Positions 34,888-43,667 of a DNA stretch of 64,000 bases are shown here, piece by piece. The stretch is from NCBI GenBank assembly GCA_001899235.1, contig MKVR01000016.1, forward strand, positions 18,804 to 82,803, in the 5' to 3' direction. This stretch comes from Nitrosospira sp. 56-18. Lineage in GTDB: Bacteria; Pseudomonadota; Gammaproteobacteria; Burkholderiales; Nitrosomonadaceae. The position numbers and the translations under genes are program-made. The notes below the pieces were generated by a model. It was not told where the DNA came from and searched no databases. It saw only the letters and a program-made list of their open reading frames with translations. Position 1 is the first letter of the stretch, and every line of letters begins with the position of its first letter.

Positions 34888-35856
34888 ATGAAAATTTATC
34901 CAATCAATGACGCGAATTTGCCGGTATCACAAGCATACCGGCCGCAACTCGAACGATTTTTTCAGGGCGGAAATATTTACGTGGTGGAAGCGGCAGGGGA
35001 TTACGCGGGATTGCCGCAGCCGATTCTCGATTTGCTGAAAGGCAGAACATCAACGGCATTCCTGAAGTCGCCAAGCTTCTATCCCATGTACTACAAAGGC
35101 TTGCTGGCGAAATTCCTGGTTCATCCGGAAACCGACCTGACCACCATGACAATCGATTCCAATGGCACCACGGCGGCTGGCGTAAGCAGTACCGTCGGCA
35201 AGGCAAACAGGGTCTACAGTATTCCCGGGGCAATCGTCTCCAGAATAGAACCCACTGACACGCCGGTTGCCCATGGCTATCGCGGAGAAATATTTTCACC
35301 CACGCTCTATGCCCAGAAGCTCGCCTTTGGCACACCCTACAACATCGCCGTGGGCCTCAAGCTATGCTCATGGGATTTCATCAACAGCCCTTCCACGCGC
35401 ATGATCATTTTCCAGGTGCGCCAGACGGAAGACCCCGGCGACTATTCCGGCATTCCCCCACTTTTCCTGTCGGTAGTCGGATCGAAATTCCGCATCAGCT
35501 ACGCGTATAACGAAGCCGCCATTACCACCGGCCCGGTAACCGAACGCATACTTTATGAATTCGATGCAATCAGCGACCAATGGGTTTATTTTGGCTTCCG
35601 GGCGATTTTCAGCTATACGGGCCAGGGGTATCTCGACGCTTACGTGAACGGCAGCCTCGTGGGCCGATACGATGGCTCGCTGGGGTATAACGACAAGCTT
35701 GGAAACTTCGCAAAGATGGGCTGCTACGACGGAGCGGGAGATGGATTTCCTTCTGGCGTCGCCAGCCGGGAAATCCACTACAAGGGATGCATCTTGATAG
35801 AGGAAAAAGCCGGTTACTCGCTCCCTGACATGTATGCGGACCTGCAGGCCGTGTGA
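34888..35856 (+). CDS. phage-encoded polysaccharide-lyase-like lectin-fold protein
   Basis: 322 residues. The C-terminal two thirds follow a concanavalin-like jelly-roll pattern, and WVYFGFRAIFSYTGQGYLDA followed by YVNGSLVGRYDGSLGYNDK strongly recalls heparin-lyase-type Polysacc_lyase domains. The N-terminal 60 residues probably attach it to the virion. Between two paralogous structural proteins and before a beta-helix tailspike, it is a candidate depolymerase or glycan-binding tail protein. Catalytic residues cannot be assigned from sequence alone. Confidence 0.65.
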   Translation: MKIYPINDANLPVSQAYRPQLERFFQGGNIYVVEAAGDYAGLPQPILDLLKGRTSTAFLKSPSFYPMYYKGLLAKFLVHPETDLTTMTIDSNGTTAAGVSSTVGKANRVYSIPGAIVSRIEPTDTPVAHGYRGEIFSPTLYAQKLAFGTPYNIAVGLKLCSWDFINSPSTRMIIFQVRQTEDPGDYSGIPPLFLSVVGSKFRISYAYNEAAITTGPVTERILYEFDAISDQWVYFGFRAIFSYTGQGYLDAYVNGSLVGRYDGSLGYNDKLGNFAKMGCYDGAGDGFPSGVASREIHYKGCILIEEKAGYSLPDMYADLQAV

Positions 35857-35908
35857 CGATTGGAACAGGTAAAGCTTTTGGTGAGTTGAATTTTAAATGG
35901 AATGACGC

Positions 35909-36484
35909 ATGATCAAGTTTCGGACCGACAAGACGGTTAGCCTTATCCGTTATGGTGCGGGAACGATCGCCAGCCTGCCCCGGGAGATCGAGGCGGCATT
36001 GATAGAGCAGGGCGCCGCCGAAAACTCCCTGGTGGTTTCCAGACCAGTCGAGGTTTTGTCGAGCTCTGCCGCGCCGATCGGAAGCGCATGGACGGGAGTC
36101 GACGAAGTGCTTGCTTCATTCGTCATTCCTCAGGGAATGTTCGGCGTGAACAGCATTCTTCAGATCGAGCCGTTATGGACATTCGCCAGCAGCGCGAACA
36201 GCAAGATCTGCAGGGTGAGGGTGGGAGGCATCCTGGTTTATTCCGCGACGCGCACCACCTCGACCAGGGAGGCTCCGCTGATCATCCTCGCCAACCGCAA
36301 TTCCCTGAGTTCCCAGATACAGCCATATGATACGACTTACGCCACTGCCGGGTCGGGAACTCCCGCTACCTATGCCATTGATTTTTCCATGGCAACCACT
36401 GTCGAGATCATGGGACAGAGGGCAAATGCGGGAGACGCCTTGACGCTCGAGTATTTCCGTGTTTTGCACTTTGTGGGTGATTGA
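35909..36484 (+). CDS. phage structural protein, short paralogue
   Basis: 191 residues. MIKFRTDKTVSLIRYGAGTI with a following Glu-rich helix mirrors the start of the 34079 protein, and NSILQIEPLWTFASSANSKI mirrors its core. It lies between the lectin-like protein and the beta-helix tailspike. Probably an adaptor or chaperone-like virion part, but this is position-based. Confidence 0.65.
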   Translation: MIKFRTDKTVSLIRYGAGTIASLPREIEAALIEQGAAENSLVVSRPVEVLSSSAAPIGSAWTGVDEVLASFVIPQGMFGVNSILQIEPLWTFASSANSKICRVRVGGILVYSATRTTSTREAPLIILANRNSLSSQIQPYDTTYATAGSGTPATYAIDFSMATTVEIMGQRANAGDALTLEYFRVLHFVGD

Positions 36485-36485
36485 A

Positions 36486-38066
36486 ATGACTACCTGGTAT
36501 TTCGATTCGCTCTACGGCTTAGACGCAAATAACGGAAAGAGTCAAGATAAAGCAAAACGATATTATGAGGTCTTCGCTAATGTGGGATTTCCTGGTGCGG
36601 CACAGGGGGATACCTATCTTTTCAAGCGTGGAACCACACAAGCAATTTCTATTTTAAATATAGGAGTGGGATCTGGGGCAGGCACCACGCAGAGAACGCG
36701 GTATGGTGCTTATGGCATTGCGCAAGTTCCTTATTCAATCTGGACTCCTCCTCCAACTGGAACGCTGAATAATAGCTTTATTCTAAACGGCAGCGGTAGG
36801 AGTTATATCGATTTTGAAGATATGTATTTCGATGCGCTGAACCGCGCTACTTATACTCTTTATCTTGTCGCTAGTGGTGGCACAGGGAATTCGGGTCACA
36901 GATTTCAGCGATGCTATTTTGCCAATACCGCCCCAGGTGCTAATGGAACAGGGCTATTTTTCGGAGGTACTGATACATCAACGGGAGACACGAGCGACTA
37001 TCTTTTCGAAGATTGCCACTTCCTCAACAATCCCGTTCATGGAATGCTTGTCAATGGCGCACATGGGGTCGTTGTCAGGCGCTGTAAATTTTACGGCAAT
37101 GGTTTCAATGCCCCAGCGGGAGGTCACGGATTCTCCAACAAATACCGGCTCCAGGAATTTACCCCGTCAGGATGGATGCAGGCTGGATTGGTCTGGTATA
37201 GAGCTTTGGCGGCGTATCAGGCCGATGTGTACTATGTCACGACGAAAGTCAGCGGGTATGGCAGGCTCAACAAAAATACAATCAATCCAACTACTCCTAG
37301 TGCCGGCGAATTTGGCGTTTCCGGCGGAAATCTTTATATCAATATCAACTCGGTCACAAATCCGGCTAGTCAATCCGTAAAATATGCCTGGGGGCGCTGC
37401 TGCAATTTATTGGTAGAGGATTGTGAGGCTTATGACAACGTCAACGACCCATCTTCACCTTTTGTTGAGGGTCATGGTTTCGCTTTTGATAACTGGACTG
37501 ACGACTCGGTATTCCGGCGGAATAAGTCATACAACAACGGCGGCAGTGGATTCTCCATTAATATGGGCGACCGCAACATCCTCGAATCCAACATCGCATA
37601 CGGGAATCAGGCATCGGGAGCGGTGCTGGCATCCTCGTGGGGAAGTGTCCTGCGCCACAATACATTTTTCGATAATAATCTGGGTCCATCCGGTATCCGG
37701 AATAATGGGGAAATAAGCGCTTTTCCGAACTGCAAGAATGGCAACATTACGAACAATGTTCTGCGCCATATTGGTGACCGGTTTTATGGTGTCGATATTT
37801 TCCCTGATGTGACCGGATTTACTGGACAGAACAATTGCATATGCGGCTACCTGAACACGGACCGTGGCTCGGCATTGACCGGCACCATTACCGACAATCC
37901 GCTGCTCGATGCCCGCCACCGCCCGCAGGCAGGCGCGATCAAGCGTGCCGGGGCCTACCTGGGCGGCAGGGATTTCAGCGGCAGGACGTTCCATAACCCT
38001 CCGAGCATTGGCGCGGTGGATGCTGCGGCGGAACCGCCGGCACGCTATCTGTTTGTGAAAGCATGA
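36486..38066 (+). CDS. right-handed beta-helix tailspike-like protein
   Basis: 526 residues from the ATG at 36486. Successive turns such as SYIDFEDMYFDALNRATY, SDYLFEDCHFLNNPVHGM, GVVVRRCKFYGNG, LLVEDCEAYDN, SVFRRNKSYNNGGSG and NILESNIAYGNQASG are classic parallel beta-helix coils seen in pectate lyases and phage tailspikes. The short N-terminus (MTTWYFDSLYGLDANNGKSQ) is a typical head-binding start for such proteins. The first two thirds use more A/T-ending codons than neighbours, while the last 130 codons return to GC-rich style, indicating mosaic exchange of the receptor domain. A terminator follows. Confidence 0.85.
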   Translation: MTTWYFDSLYGLDANNGKSQDKAKRYYEVFANVGFPGAAQGDTYLFKRGTTQAISILNIGVGSGAGTTQRTRYGAYGIAQVPYSIWTPPPTGTLNNSFILNGSGRSYIDFEDMYFDALNRATYTLYLVASGGTGNSGHRFQRCYFANTAPGANGTGLFFGGTDTSTGDTSDYLFEDCHFLNNPVHGMLVNGAHGVVVRRCKFYGNGFNAPAGGHGFSNKYRLQEFTPSGWMQAGLVWYRALAAYQADVYYVTTKVSGYGRLNKNTINPTTPSAGEFGVSGGNLYININSVTNPASQSVKYAWGRCCNLLVEDCEAYDNVNDPSSPFVEGHGFAFDNWTDDSVFRRNKSYNNGGSGFSINMGDRNILESNIAYGNQASGAVLASSWGSVLRHNTFFDNNLGPSGIRNNGEISAFPNCKNGNITNNVLRHIGDRFYGVDIFPDVTGFTGQNNCICGYLNTDRGSALTGTITDNPLLDARHRPQAGAIKRAGAYLGGRDFSGRTFHNPPSIGAVDAAAEPPARYLFVKA

Positions 38067-38103
38067 ATTTGTAAGTCATAAATCCTGCGTAAATCCTGCA
38101 ATG

Positions 38104-38128
38104 GCCGCCTCCGGGCGGCTTTTTGTTT
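38104..38128 (+). terminator. intrinsic terminator after the tailspike
   Basis: Stem GCCGCC-TCCG-GGCGGC followed by TTTTTGTTTT. It separates the fibre cassette from scaffold and capsid genes, so those need read-through or their own promoter. Confidence 0.8.
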
Positions 38129-38217
38129 TGGTACGCAGCAATCATGGCAACTATTCGATTCTATCAATTCCGCGCAGCGGACCCGCTCACTGGGTTAAAC
38201 AGTTGGAGGAAAAGCCA

Positions 38218-39168
38218 ATGGCGATGAAAACCGATGATCTTACGGATGAAGCAATCACGAATCCCGCGCCGGAGGATGTAGAGACGCTGGGGAACGCGGC
38301 TCCCGCGCCAGACGAGCAGATGGCGAAAGACGAGTCCAGCCCGGAAGAGCAGGAAGGCCCGGCTAACGGCGCGGGGGAAGACGAGCCGATCGTCCATACG
38401 AAGAATGGCAAGGGGATCATTCCCTACGGAAGGCATAAAGCATTGCGTGTGGAAAACTCGGTGCTGCGCGAGCAGCTTCAGGCTGCTCAGCTGGAAAACA
38501 GAAAGGCGGCTGAAAGGCTCGAAACCCTGTTGAAGCAGAAGAATGAGGATGCGCAAGGAATGGATGGCGCAGTCTCCGATGAAGCCCTGGCAAAGCATCT
38601 CCAAAGGCTGGAAGCAGATATGCCGCAGGTCCACCAGGTCATTACCGCCGTACTGGAGGGAAGCCGGAAGCAAGGCAAAAAACTCGAAAATACGCTGAAT
38701 GAGCTGAGGCGCGAGCAGGAAGCATCGGCTCGCGCCCGGCAACTCACCGTGGAGGAGCAGATCGCCGAAGCCAAGGATGGCAACCCGGACCTGGTGCACT
38801 GGGAAAGCAATGATCCGCAGGCATGGGAGGAAGCGCTGAAACAGGACGAAATTCTCCGGACCAGCAGCAAATGGACGGGAAAGTCTTTTGCTGAAAGGTT
38901 CGAAGAGGTTGCACGCCGCGTGAAGGCAATCATGCCGGAAGCTTCCATGCCAAAGCAAGCCGACCCGGAGCAGACCAGGGTTGACGTACGAGCCAGGCTT
39001 GAAAATGCCCCGGCAAGAAAGCCCACAACCCTATCGGATATCCAGGGCGGAGCCCACCCCGCTTCCGAGCGCGATCAGATCGAAAACCTGAGCCCGCATG
39101 AACTGGCCAGGCGATTGATGAAGATGCCCTCGCAGCAGGCAGCAGCTTTAAGAGCCGAACTCGATTAA
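38218..39168 (+). CDS. putative phage scaffolding protein
   Basis: 316 residues from the ATG at 38218 (GGAGG 8 nt upstream). Very acidic and charged with long helices: VENSVLREQLQAAQLENRKA, EGSRKQGKKLENTLNELRRE and LENLSPHELARRLMKMPS-like C-terminal helices, the composition of internal scaffolds. It is directly upstream of the major capsid gene (15 bp gap), the usual scaffold position. No protease motif seen. Assignment is by composition and position. Confidence 0.7.
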   Translation: MAMKTDDLTDEAITNPAPEDVETLGNAAPAPDEQMAKDESSPEEQEGPANGAGEDEPIVHTKNGKGIIPYGRHKALRVENSVLREQLQAAQLENRKAAERLETLLKQKNEDAQGMDGAVSDEALAKHLQRLEADMPQVHQVITAVLEGSRKQGKKLENTLNELRREQEASARARQLTVEEQIAEAKDGNPDLVHWESNDPQAWEEALKQDEILRTSSKWTGKSFAERFEEVARRVKAIMPEASMPKQADPEQTRVDVRARLENAPARKPTTLSDIQGGAHPASERDQIENLSPHELARRLMKMPSQQAAALRAELD

Positions 39169-39183
39169 AAAGGACCCAATGAA

Positions 39184-40455
39184 ATGGCTGAAACAAATGT
39201 TCCAAGCGGCAGCCCGATTGCCGTAAAACACTATAGCGCCGCGCTTTTCGCCAACACCCTGAAGGGCACTTCAGCCCTGGAAAACCTGGTAGGGCCGGTC
39301 GAGCCTTCCGCCACCATGGAAAAATTTGCCGGCCAGACCCAGCCCGGAATGCCTCTGGTGAGGATCGACAACCTGATGAAAGGCGCAGGCGAGGTGGTGT
39401 CCCTCGACCTGGTCGATACCGTTGGCGGGGAACCGCTAATGGGTGATATCAACCGCGAAGGCAAGGGCAGCACCCTCTCGTTTTCCTCCATGGAAATCAA
39501 GATCGACCTGGCAAGCAAGGTCATCGACGCGGGCGGCAGCATGTCTCAGCAACGCACCAAGCACAACCTGCGCGAAATTGCCCTGGCGCAATTATCCGGC
39601 TATTTCCCCAGGCTGGACACGCAGGAATCGCTGGTGCATCTCGCCGGCGCCCGCGGGTCGCAGATCGGAACGGACTGGACCATTCCCCTCCAGAGCGCAC
39701 CGAATTTCACTTCCGTCATGGTCAATCCCGTCAAGGCGCCCACATTCAACCGGCATTTCGTGGTGAATGGCGCAAACCTGGTTCAAGGCGGGCAGCAGCT
39801 GGGCGCCGTCGTTTCCACGGATCAGCTCAAGCTCAGCCATCTGGATAATTTGCGCAAGCGGATCGACGACATGGACCAGCCCTTGCAATCGGTGAAGCTG
39901 GCCGGGGACAGCGCCGCGCAGACCTCCAGGATGTGGGTGTTCGTCGCCACCCCGAACCAGTATTCGATCCTGCTTACCGAAGGCTCCCTGCGGGCATTCC
40001 AGCAAAACGCGGTAAACCGGGCGGCATACCTCGATGGCCGGCATCCCCTGTTCGCCGGAGAAGTGGGCATGTGGAATGGCATCCTGGTAATCAAGAACGA
40101 GCGGGCAATCCGCTTCATGCCGGGAGATACGACCAAAATCGTGACCGCCGCGAACGCACCCACCGCCGCCGAAACCGATCAGGCAATCAATCCGGCTCTG
40201 GCTGCGGGTTATGCGGTGGAGCGGGGTCTCCTCCTGGGGGCACAGGCGCTTGGCGTAGCCTACGGCAGAACCAAGATCAGCGGAATGCAGTTTGGCTGGA
40301 AGGAGCACTGGTACAACTTCGAGAGCAACCTGGAAGTCATGGGGGAAAAAGTATGCGGCAAGGCCAAGGTCCGGCTTTTCATCGATGATGGAACAGGAAC
40401 CAAGGTGCCGACCGATTTTGGCGTGATCGCAGTCGATTCCGCTGTATCGCTGTAA
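39184..40455 (+). CDS. N4-gp56 family major capsid protein
   Basis: 423 residues. GGSMSQQRTKHNLREIALAQ, LDTQESLVHLAGARG, the central RMWVFVATPNQYSILL and the C-terminal KVRLFIDDGTGTKVPTDFGV match the N4 gp56 (DUF4043) capsid family, HK97-like fold. It forms the icosahedral shell assembled on the preceding scaffold. An AAGGA lies upstream. The combination of a P22-type portal and N4-type capsid fits temperate podoviruses rather than N4 itself. Confidence 0.88.
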   Translation: MAETNVPSGSPIAVKHYSAALFANTLKGTSALENLVGPVEPSATMEKFAGQTQPGMPLVRIDNLMKGAGEVVSLDLVDTVGGEPLMGDINREGKGSTLSFSSMEIKIDLASKVIDAGGSMSQQRTKHNLREIALAQLSGYFPRLDTQESLVHLAGARGSQIGTDWTIPLQSAPNFTSVMVNPVKAPTFNRHFVVNGANLVQGGQQLGAVVSTDQLKLSHLDNLRKRIDDMDQPLQSVKLAGDSAAQTSRMWVFVATPNQYSILLTEGSLRAFQQNAVNRAAYLDGRHPLFAGEVGMWNGILVIKNERAIRFMPGDTTKIVTAANAPTAAETDQAINPALAAGYAVERGLLLGAQALGVAYGRTKISGMQFGWKEHWYNFESNLEVMGEKVCGKAKVRLFIDDGTGTKVPTDFGVIAVDSAVSL

Positions 40456-40510
40456 TCCCCGCAAGCGCTGTGTTCCAGCCTACCAATGCCATTCTTCAAG
40501 GAGTGTATCG

Positions 40511-40957
40511 ATGGCTACTTTCAACGCACCAGATCTGGTTACTAAAAATCGCCACATGGGCGGATATGGCAACGCCGTGGTGGTTTACGGCTCCGTAACC
40601 CCAGCGGCAGCCGCGGTCGGGGATGTGTACCGCCCGGTCATCATCCCTGGAGGCCTCGACGTGACCGATATCGATATCGTCAACGACGATCTCGATACCG
40701 CCGGAACGCCCGCTATCGGATGCAAAATCGGTTTTGCGCCGGTCAATGCGAACGAGGGGCCGACGGCCGATGATGCCTATTTTTCCGCAAGTGGCAACGT
40801 CCTGTTTCGCAATGCAGGGCGTACCACGCTGGCTTTTCAACCCCTCAAGTTCGAAAGGCCGGTATTCCTGACCATCACGGTTACCGCAGCCGCAGCCACC
40901 TTCGCTGCCGGCAAGGTAACCGCGATCGTCAAGGGCGACGGCATAGGCATCAAGTAA
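40511..40957 (+). CDS. phage head-decoration-like protein
   Basis: 148 residues, AAGGAG 8 nt before the ATG. A beta-rich small protein (NAVVVYGSVTPAAAAVGDVY, FERPVFLTITVTAAAATF) with no cysteine-rich or catalytic motif apart from one Cys. Placed just after the capsid gene, where decoration or cement proteins are common. Family not recognised. Confidence 0.6.
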   Translation: MATFNAPDLVTKNRHMGGYGNAVVVYGSVTPAAAAVGDVYRPVIIPGGLDVTDIDIVNDDLDTAGTPAIGCKIGFAPVNANEGPTADDAYFSASGNVLFRNAGRTTLAFQPLKFERPVFLTITVTAAAATFAAGKVTAIVKGDGIGIK

Positions 40958-41064
40958 CAGGGCGGGTGAAAAGCAAACCAGGGCGGCCGCCCTCATACCA
41001 CACCAAGCACGCTAAGCAAGCTAAGAACATCAAACGGAGGCCGCTCCTTTTATGGGAGCCTGAT

Positions 41065-41448
41065 ATGCCATTAGTGAAATACATCGGCAAGACCGTCAAG
41101 ACCGACAGCATCGGCCGGATCGGCCTGCGCTGGGAACCGGGCCAGGTTCGCAGCGTGACCGCCGAGATGGCGGAGCGTCTGCTGCCATTTTCCGATAGCT
41201 GGGCGAAAGCAGACAAGCCCGCGGATAACGGGAACGATGACCATCCGGACGGCGCTATCGGCCTGCTCGCGGAAGAAGCGCGGATGGAAGAACCGATCCC
41301 CGTGGTCGATTTTCACGGCATGGATAAAGTGGCGCTGGCCGAGTTCGCTCAGCGCAACTACAACCAGAAGCTGGACAAGCGCCAGAGCAGGGAGGCGCTG
41401 CGGCAAAAAGTGGTCGCCCTGTTCTCGCAGCACGAGCTGGATAAGTAA
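41065..41448 (+). CDS. phage head-associated hypothetical protein
   Basis: 127 residues from the ATG at 41065 with GGGAG upstream. The N-terminus MPLVKYIGKTVKTDSIGRIG resembles small beta-barrel head proteins; a Pro/Asp-rich linker and a helical C-terminus follow (KVALAEFAQRNYNQKLDKRQ). Its stop coincides with the left end of the MITE-like insertion. Possibly a head-tail connector accessory; the name is by position only. Confidence 0.55.
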   Translation: MPLVKYIGKTVKTDSIGRIGLRWEPGQVRSVTAEMAERLLPFSDSWAKADKPADNGNDDHPDGAIGLLAEEARMEEPIPVVDFHGMDKVALAEFAQRNYNQKLDKRQSREALRQKVVALFSQHELDK

Positions 41449-41686
41449 TCCTAAATCCGGCAGTCGGCCGCTCGTTTTCAGACTAAGGATATGATCTATA
41501 AAAACTTTTCTCAGTACTCGGCGCTCATCTATATGGTGAGTTCGCTACATGGCGGATTGTGCAATTTTTGCGGTACATGGCAGCGTTGCAACTCCTTGGA
41601 ATGGAATAGCCATTCCGCGTCGCAGCACCTTGCCCTGCACGCCAAAAACCACACACTCCATCCTGTCCAACTGCCGGATTCAGGAT
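41448..41686 (-). repeat. MITE-like element inserted in the phage block (copy C)
   Basis: 239 bp with 16 bp inverted ends ATCCTAAATCCGGCAG and CTGCCGGATTCAGGAT (one mismatch). Its reverse complement is closely similar to copy A, including GTGCAGGGCAAGGTGCTGCG and the conserved hairpin at 41597-41617. It occupies exactly the gap between two head genes: the left end overlaps a stop codon and the right end touches the next ATG. It is the least decayed copy. Confidence 0.82.
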
Positions 41687-42029
41687 GATGGCATTCACCT
41701 ATCGGTCGGCGGTCGATCTTGCGCGCATCCCGTTGAACGATGCGAGCAAGGACAGATATCCGGATGACATACTGCTGGCGTTCGCCAACCAGGGCGTGCT
41801 GCAGATACTGAAGCGCCGGCCTGATCTTTTCTCCCAGCAATTCGTCCCATGGCCCGATTGGGCCGACGGCGAAAGGCTGCTGGACGATGTTTTTCCGCTG
41901 CCCGCCGGGTACCTGCAAACCGTGGCGGACTACATCACCTTCCGGGCTGAAACGGTGGATGACGAACACGTCAGTTCGGGACGGGCATCCGCATTCGGCC
42001 GATTCTTCGAGGGGGAGATTCCGCTATGA
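41685..42029 (+). CDS. phage head-tail adaptor-like protein
   Basis: 114 residues. AFTYRSAVDLARIPLNDASKDRYP then DDILLAFANQGVLQILKRRPDLF resembles the helical N-terminal part of phage adaptor proteins (gp4-like/DUF6682-type). ATG ATG at 41685 and 41688 lies immediately at the right end of the MITE copy, whose AGG now acts as the only nearby ribosome-site-like sequence. It overlaps or abuts the next gene, which looks related. Confidence 0.62.
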   Translation: MMAFTYRSAVDLARIPLNDASKDRYPDDILLAFANQGVLQILKRRPDLFSQQFVPWPDWADGERLLDDVFPLPAGYLQTVADYITFRAETVDDEHVSSGRASAFGRFFEGEIPL

Positions 42030-42030
42030 A

Positions 42031-42702
42031 ATGGAAAATGCGTTGGTTCCATCCGGAAGGGAGCGCGTACCCGTGAAGCTCTGGAGCGAATTCTACGACC
42101 TGGTTGCTCCGCATCTGCCCGGTTGCCCATTCGCAGCCATGGACAACGCACTGCGCCAGGCGGCAATTGTCTTCTGTGAACAATCGCTGGCCTGGCGGTT
42201 CGATCATCCGGCCATAGCGATCGAGCCCGGCGTATCTGTCTATCCTTTCGCCCTGCCCGCTGAATCGGCGCTGCATGCGATTCTCCATGCGGTGCTGGAT
42301 GGCAGGAAAATTGCATGCTTCGCTGCCGGCAGGGATATGGAGGAACGCAACAGGGCGATCAACCTCCTGCAGGGCGTGCCATCCTGTATTTTTGGGAGCG
42401 CCGATTCTTTCACGCTCGCGCCCGAACCCACCGCAAGCGGGGTTTTGATTCTGAGAGTTGTCCTGAAACCATCCCTAGCCAGCACTGGCCTGGGCGACAG
42501 GGAATTTGACGAATACCGGGAAGCGATAGCCCATGGGGCGCTGTTCCGGTTGATGTCTTCGCCCAAGAAGCCTTATACCCAGCTTCAACTCGCGTCAACC
42601 CACCAGGAGCAGTTCGGCATCAAGACCGGCGCTGCTGCCATGAATGCGGAGAGAAGCTACATTCGCCTGCCGCTGCGCACACAAATCAGGGATCGGGCAT
42701 AA
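42031..42702 (+). CDS. phage adaptor protein (DUF6682-like)
   Basis: 223 residues from the ATG at 42031; GTG at 42073 with GGGAG about 9 nt upstream is an equally good start and would give VKLWSEFYDLVAPHLPGCPF as N-terminus. Two-domain adaptor pattern: an N-terminal helical part (MDNALRQAAIVFCEQSLAW), then a beta part, then helices in REFDEYREAIAHGALFRL. Fits the phage-adaptor family that joins portal to tail. Confidence 0.62.
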   Translation: MENALVPSGRERVPVKLWSEFYDLVAPHLPGCPFAAMDNALRQAAIVFCEQSLAWRFDHPAIAIEPGVSVYPFALPAESALHAILHAVLDGRKIACFAAGRDMEERNRAINLLQGVPSCIFGSADSFTLAPEPTASGVLILRVVLKPSLASTGLGDREFDEYREAIAHGALFRLMSSPKKPYTQLQLASTHQEQFGIKTGAAAMNAERSYIRLPLRTQIRDRA

Positions 42703-42759
42703 GCTGCCATGAATAAGCCGCAATGAGGTGGACAAGCGCGGATAGACAGGGAAGAAGAT

Positions 42760-43656
42760 ATGGGGCTCAAGTTTTCCAATTTTGGCAAAGCGGTGGTCAG
42801 CTCCGCGCCCGCCGGAAGTACCGGTCTGAATTTCACCGTAGAGGCGGGCAAGGGGCTGCTTTTTCCGGCGCTGGGGTCGGGGGATTATTTCTATGGAATA
42901 TTCAAGGATGCATCGGGCAATCGCGAAATCGTGAAGGTCGAGGCGCGCAATGCGGACAGCCTCACCATCGCCGCGGGCGGCCGGGGAATGGATGGCACCG
43001 CCGCCCGCAACTGGGCGGCAGGCGATTATTTTGTCGCAGGCATCACCAGCGCCGCATTGCAGGAATCGCTTTCGAATTCCAACCTCATCGCATTGGGCGG
43101 GCTTGCTTCCGCAGCGGATCAGGTGCCGTACTTCACCGGCCCGGGCACAGCCGCGCTGGCCGGACTGAGCGCTTTCATCCGCACCCTGCTGATACAGGCC
43201 GATGCGGCGGCGGCAAGAGCAGCGCTGGGAGCAGCATCAGCCGACCTGATTCAGGCAGGCACCGTCATGCTGTTTTTCCAGGCGGCCGCCCCGGCAGGCT
43301 GGACACAGGTAACCACCCACAACAACAAGGCCTTGCGGATCGTCAGCGGAGCAGGAGGAGGCTCGGGCGGTTCGGTTACGTTTACGAATGCTTTCACGAC
43401 CCAGGCTGTGGGTGGATCGAATAGTGCGACGACACTAACCTCCGGCCAAATACCTTGGCATACACATAACACAATATTTTATGGAACGTCTGGAAGTGGT
43501 ATCTCTCCGTCCAGTGGTGGTTCTCCTTTGGGTGGCACATCTATAGCCACTGATGGGGGCATAGGAGGCGGTGGCTCTCACAATCACACTTTCACGGGCA
43601 CGGCCATCAATCTGGCGGTGCAATACATCGACCTCATCATTGCGAGAAAGGACTGA
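42760..43656 (+). CDS. phage tail fibre with collar-like C-terminal domain
   Basis: 298 residues. The N-terminal part (GKGLLFPALGSGDYFYGIF) is a virion-attachment beta domain, the middle an Ala-rich helix (FIRTLLIQADAAAARAALGAA) and the C-terminus a tail-collar-like domain: AGTVMLFFQAAAPAGWTQVT, IPWHTHN, GGGSHNHTFTGTAINLAVQY and IDLIIARKD. The HxH motifs bind metal in related fibres. A 130 bp AT-rich, Ser/Gly-rich patch (about 43430-43560) interrupts an otherwise GC-rich gene. Next comes a DUF4376-type gene, typical of fibre/assembly pairs. Confidence 0.83.
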   Translation: MGLKFSNFGKAVVSSAPAGSTGLNFTVEAGKGLLFPALGSGDYFYGIFKDASGNREIVKVEARNADSLTIAAGGRGMDGTAARNWAAGDYFVAGITSAALQESLSNSNLIALGGLASAADQVPYFTGPGTAALAGLSAFIRTLLIQADAAAARAALGAASADLIQAGTVMLFFQAAAPAGWTQVTTHNNKALRIVSGAGGGSGGSVTFTNAFTTQAVGGSNSATTLTSGQIPWHTHNTIFYGTSGSGISPSSGGSPLGGTSIATDGGIGGGGSHNHTFTGTAINLAVQYIDLIIARKD

Positions 43657-43667
43657 TGGAGACACGC

